Shown piece by piece: positions 50,290 through 51,406 of a stretch of DNA of 51,406 nucleotides. Within the stretch, counting starts at the first letter, position 1. Each line of letters opens with the position of its first letter. The notes under the pieces are model-generated. The model was not told the origin of the DNA and ran no database searches. It saw only the letters and a program-made list of their open reading frames with translations. Position numbers and translations under genes: made by a program. Source of the DNA: Duganella aquatilis (GTDB lineage: Bacteria; Pseudomonadota; Gammaproteobacteria; Burkholderiales; Burkholderiaceae_D). The stretch is from NCBI RefSeq assembly GCF_009674565.1, contig NZ_WKJL01000034.1, forward strand, positions 1 to 51,406. The letters are read 5' to 3'.

Positions 50290-50326
50290 AAAAACAATGG
50301 GGCCGGACGCTTGCACGTCCGGCCCC
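50290..50326 (-). terminator. Intrinsic terminator of tuf-rpsJ
   Basis: On the minus strand GGGGCCGGACG pairs with CGTCCGGCCCC around TGCAAG and is followed by ATTGTTTTT. It lies 38 bases past the rpsJ stop. GGCAGCC-GA-GGCTGCC (50337-50352) is a second stem just before it. Transcription from rpsJ is thus closed before the island. Confidence 0.9.
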
Positions 50327-50364
50327 ATCATCAGCCGGCAGCCGAGGCTGCCAACTTGTATCAA

Positions 50365-50682
50365 TTATTGCAGTTTGATTTCGACATCAACGCCAGCTGG
50401 CAGGTCCAGCTTCATCAGTGCGTCAACGGTCTTGTCGGTTGGGTCGACGATGTCCATCAGGCGCTGGTGGGTGCGGATTTCGAACTGGTCGCGCGAGGTC
50501 TTGTTGACGTGTGGCGAACGCAGAACGTCGAAACGCTGGATGCGGGTTGGCAGTGGGACTGGGCCTTTGACAACGGCGCCGGTGCGCTTAGCGGTGTCAA
50601 CGATTTCCAGGGCCGATTGGTCGATCAGCTTGTAGTCGAAAGCTTTCAGGCGGATACGGATTTTTTGGTTTGGTGCGGACAT
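50365..50682 (-). CDS. rpsJ: Ribosomal protein uS10 (NusE)
   Basis: 105 residues (MSAPNQKIRIRLKAFDYKLI ... PAGVDVEIKLQ). It is a head protein of the 30S subunit and, as NusE, a partner in antitermination and transcription-translation coupling. In most bacteria rplC follows within about 50 bases; here a terminator follows and rplC is 12.7 kb away. The protein looks intact. It lies 125 bases after tuf. Confidence 0.98.
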   Translation of the reverse strand: MSAPNQKIRIRLKAFDYKLIDQSALEIVDTAKRTGAVVKGPVPLPTRIQRFDVLRSPHVNKTSRDQFEIRTHQRLMDIVDPTDKTVDALMKLDLPAGVDVEIKLQ

Positions 50683-50756
50683 GATAATTCCTCAAAAGAG
50701 CGAACTGGCAACTTTGTAGCGCCAGCAATGTTTAAAAGAACGAGTTTGATACGCAA

Positions 50757-50785
50757 GGGCGAGATGGTATCACACCATCCCGCCC
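50757..50785 (-). other. Hairpin between tuf and rpsJ
   Basis: Twelve pairs (on the minus strand GGGCGGGATGGT with ACCATCTCGCCC, one G-U) around a five-base loop, 20 bases after the tuf stop. No T-run follows, so it is more likely a processing or stabilising stem than a full terminator. Confidence 0.55.
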
Positions 50786-50807
50786 CTGTTTCAATCCGGA
50801 CTAAAAA

Positions 50808-51406
50808 TTAGGCCAGGATTTTTGCCACAACGCCGGCGCCGACGGTACGGCCGCCTTCGCGGATTGCGAAGCGCAGACCTTCTTCCATCGCGATCGGGTT
50901 GATCAGCTTGACGGTGATCGACACGTTGTCGCCTGGCATAACCATTTCTTTGTCCGCTGGCAGTTCGATCGAACCGGTCACGTCAGTCGTACGGAAGTAG
51001 AACTGTGGACGATAGTTGTTGAAGAACGGGGTGTGACGGCCGCCTTCATCTTTCGACAGAACGTAGATCTCGCCGGTGAAGTGGTTGTGCGGTTTGATCG
51101 AGCCTGGTTTTGCCAGAACTTGACCACGTTGCACGTCTTCACGCTTGGTGCCGCGCAGCAGCAGACCAACGTTGTCGCCTGCCTGACCTTGGTCCAGCAG
51201 TTTGCGGAACATTTCCACGCCGGTGCAGGTGGTTTTCACGGTGTCGGTGATACCGACGATTTCGATCTCTTCGCCGACCTTGATGATGCCGCGCTCAACA
51301 CGACCGGTCACCACGGTGCCGCGACCCGAGATCGAGAACACGTCTTCCACTGGCATCAGGAAGGCGCCGTCCACTGCGCGCTCTGGCGTAGGGATGTACG
51401 AATCCA
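50808..51406 (-). CDS. tuf: Elongation factor Tu, C-terminal part (cut by window edge)
   Basis: The C-terminal 198 or so residues of EF-Tu. In-frame coding continues to the window edge (DSYIPTPERAVDGAFLM), so the 5' half with the GTP-binding motifs lies outside. Domain 2 (GRGTVVTGRVERGIIKVGEE) and domain 3 (GDNVSITVKLINPIAMEEGL to AGVVAKILA) are complete. It delivers aminoacyl-tRNA to the ribosome. Position before rpsJ is the standard str-S10 junction. An additional tuf copy elsewhere is common but not visible here. Confidence 0.98.
   Translation of the reverse strand, partial: DSYIPTPERAVDGAFLMPVEDVFSISGRGTVVTGRVERGIIKVGEEIEIVGITDTVKTTCTGVEMFRKLLDQGQAGDNVGLLLRGTKREDVQRGQVLAKPGSIKPHNHFTGEIYVLSKDEGGRHTPFFNNYRPQFYFRTTDVTGSIELPADKEMVMPGDNVSITVKLINPIAMEEGLRFAIREGGRTVGAGVVAKILA

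Overview
The window looks like a chromosomal segment of a GC-rich beta-proteobacterium, most likely an Oxalobacteraceae member (Massilia, Duganella or Janthinobacterium type). This rests on the long TonB-dependent receptors, the ResB/CcsB cytochrome c maturation genes next to cytochrome c4, the metal-ligand pattern of HemB, and the ribosomal gene order. Assignment is by recalled family features; no database search was possible.

Layout. 1-7708: msrQ-msrP (repair of oxidised methionine in the envelope), ccsB-resB (system II cytochrome c maturation), cytochrome c4, then divergent engB-hemB. Two near-identical long palindromes bracket this block. 7713-18225: a zinc-ribbon/proline-rich membrane protein of unknown role, an RND efflux adaptor and pump, an OmpR/EnvZ-type two-component pair, a divergent Spy/CpxP-like periplasmic protein and DsbD; together this resembles an envelope-stress neighbourhood. 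18226-23447: a secreted M28 peptidase, then a Fur-type promoter driving a TonB-dependent siderophore receptor and a PepSY membrane protein.

23471-37746 is the ribosomal supercluster on the minus strand. Read in the direction of transcription it runs rplC-D-W-B-rpsS-rplV-rpsC-rplP-rpmC-rpsQ | rplN-X-E-rpsN-H-rplF-R-rpsE-rpmD-rplO-secY-infA-rpmJ | rpsM-K-D-rpoA-rplQ. The first gene of the classical S10 operon, rpsJ, is missing from the front. It lies at 50365-50682 behind a tuf gene cut by the window edge.

Between rplC and rpsJ sit about 12.7 kb of accessory genes: a degraded creD with creC and creB, two large TonB-dependent receptors with a cupin/JmjC-like protein, a ROK-family regulator, and a 5'-truncated siderophore-interacting protein gene directly behind the rpsJ terminator. 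Splitting of the S10 operon at this point, with broken genes near both ends, is the most unusual feature of the window.

No tRNA, rRNA, CRISPR array, transposase or integrase was seen. No stretch over 300 bases lacks a gene. The longest gaps (32628-32891, 43917-44167 and 48263-48500) hold the hairpins, promoters and palindromes listed. I did not find a clearly new multi-gene system; the best candidates are the island inside the S10 locus and the palindrome pair.
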